This document shows positions 62,508 to 64,000 of a stretch of DNA of 64,000 nt, one piece after another (positions within the stretch are counted from its first letter, which is position 1; the number at the start of each line of letters is the position of its first letter). This stretch comes from Hemicentrotus pulcherrimus (Eukaryota; Echinodermata; Echinoidea; Camarodonta; Strongylocentrotidae). The translations under genes were made by a program, and so were the position numbers. Below the pieces are notes generated by a model that saw nothing but the letters and a program-made list of their open reading frames with translations, did no database searches and was not told the origin of the DNA. The stretch is from contig BEXV01000513.1 in the NCBI GenBank assembly GCA_003118195.1, forward strand, positions 26,482 to 90,481, in the 5' to 3' direction.

Positions 62508-63595
62508 CACCGAAATTGGGTCTTTAAATCCCTCCCCCATTCTCTCTAAATATAGCGTTTAAAACTAAACTTTAATTAGATGGAGAGAAGAAGAAAACAG
62601 GCCAAATGCCATATCGAATCTCAATCAAATTAATATAAAAAGAAATCACTCATTTGGAAACACAATGGCCAAGAAAATTTAGTTGCGTTATTTAATTTAT
62701 TAATTTTGCCGAATTCGAGTATCGGGAAAAAGGAGAAATGTATCGTTAAATGACACTTCATTAGGTTTTTCTTGTATTACAATTATCCTGATTGTGGGCT
62801 ATGTTCTGAACATTGATTCAAGGTACATAATGGGATGTGTAACACGAACATTCAATGTATCGGCTTACAGACAATAATATGGACAAAAATAATAATGAAT
62901 AGCAATGCGTAAAAGATATTATTAATATTTTTGTTTTTGTCGTTTGTGTTAGTGTGCGTTGAGTGTGTGTGTGGCACTTAAAAATAAGGAAAACTAATGA
63001 TAAAAGTTTTTAAATACAGTGGCCAGGAAACAGTGATGTTAAAGTTTAGCTAGATATACTTTTAGCCAAAATGTTTTGCAAAATATCCAACCACTTTATA
63101 TTCCCTCAAAAATTGTATTTCTCTTGATTGAAAATCATCAACAAATCCGTAACAATACTGAAATTTAAACGAATATAGCGATACATAACCCTTTTACGTG
63201 ACGTAATAATGTGCACCCACATGCGTAGGCATATGCCCCGTGCTTCATGTTACATTACTTTGAATATCATTAAACTAACTTAATGATAAATAAATTCATC
63301 TTCTTATCGATCTATATTGATATATATAGTTTATCTCACATGTCATAAAAATCCCTACGGATTTGAAATCATTGACTATAAGTGACATCTATAAGCCTAA
63401 ACTGAGCACGTCAAATGATCCTAAGATTTATATGATAATTGAGTATCCAAATTAATCCTGTTAAGATGCTCTTAATAATGTCAACATCCAGATACATTTA
63501 TACAGTTTTTTGAGTACTGTATTTGCAGTGCTAAAACTAAGTGTAACTATAATCACAGTGTATCAGACAGTGCATCCTTTCGTAATTTGTATAAG
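62508..63595. other. AT-rich stretch, nothing recognised
   Basis: No repeat, RNA gene or convincing open frame was seen; a short GTGT-rich piece lies near 62960. Confidence 0.55.
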
Positions 63596-63762
63596 TAGTA
63601 TAAGTAATAGTAGTAGTAGTAGTATAAGTAGTAGTAGTATAAGTAGTAGTAGTATTAGTAGTAGAAATACTAGTAGTAGCAGTAGTAGTAGTATAGTAGT
63701 AGTAGTAGAAGTAGTAGTAGTGGTGGTTGTAGTAGTAGAAGTAGTAGTAGTAGTAATGTATG
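63596..63762. repeat. (TAG/GTA)n trinucleotide microsatellite
   Basis: Long, slightly interrupted AGT-period repeat. It produces poly-Ser, poly-Val and poly-Thr/Tyr frames with no coding meaning. A short (ATC)n piece follows at 63781-63797. Confidence 0.95.
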
Positions 63763-64000
63763 CCATTAATTTTAAAAAGGGTCATCATCATCATCATTAT
63801 TCCAAATGAGTTTCATCCAAATTCTAATTAAAAAAAATGTTTCCTACAAAGCTTACATAATCTATTGCGTCACTTCCAAGTGCAACGAAACAAAAGATGT
63901 ATTTTTTTTCTCTTTTTTTTTTTCTTCACAATTTTCATCTCGCATTGATGCTACGACCTGACGTTTTGACAAATCATAACATTATGAAAGATGCAGAAAA

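Noticed and set aside
63510..63809. Poly-Ser/Val and poly-Thr/Tyr frames
   Set aside because: Translations of a TAG microsatellite in different frames.

Overview
The window is eukaryotic, AT-rich and almost entirely non-coding. It is very probably from a sea urchin (Echinoidea). The decisive evidence is one gene on the minus strand that encodes the nonapeptide CFISNCPKG followed by Gly-Lys-Arg. This is echinotocin, the vasopressin/oxytocin-type neuropeptide known from sea urchins, and its neurophysin carrier lies in two further exons. tRNA-derived SINEs, (ATT)n-tailed LINE ends, fold-back MITEs and many GA/CT and ATT microsatellites fit the same picture.

Layout, reading the gene 5'->3' on the minus strand. 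Exon 1 (28590-28421) carries the signal peptide, hormone, amidation/cleavage signal and first 8 residues of neurophysin. Intron 1 is about 22.0 kb (28420-6405). Exon 2 (6404-6197) carries the neurophysin core with 12 cysteines. Intron 2 is about 2.25 kb (6196-3948) and holds a tandem duplication and a 550-base polypyrimidine (sense-strand) tract. Exon 3 (3947-3796) carries the last two neurophysin cysteines and a copeptin-like tail. The assembled coding sequence is 165 codons plus stop. Splice phases are 0 and 1, at the same places as in vertebrate vasopressin/oxytocin genes. The product would be processed in neurosecretory granules into amidated echinotocin, neurophysin and a C-terminal extension.

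Flanks. 1-3535 lies downstream of the gene and contains a 21-bp tandem repeat and a decayed LINE end. 28.6-64 kb lies upstream and contains no gene I can identify with confidence. It has SINEs, a LINE C-terminal fragment (47.25-47.56 kb), a collapsed PIF/Harbinger-type element (about 50.1-50.4 kb), several inverted-repeat elements, and three weakly supported plus-strand exon candidates (37.08, 59.19 and 62.26 kb). Three assembly gaps (853, 19 and 1 N) all abut poly-C/G runs.

The most rewarding observations are the complete echinotocin gene architecture, its copeptin-like C-terminus (N-glycosylation sequon plus leucine-rich stretch), the extreme pyrimidine tract leading into exon 3, and a MITE that carries two palindromic CREs upstream of the gene.
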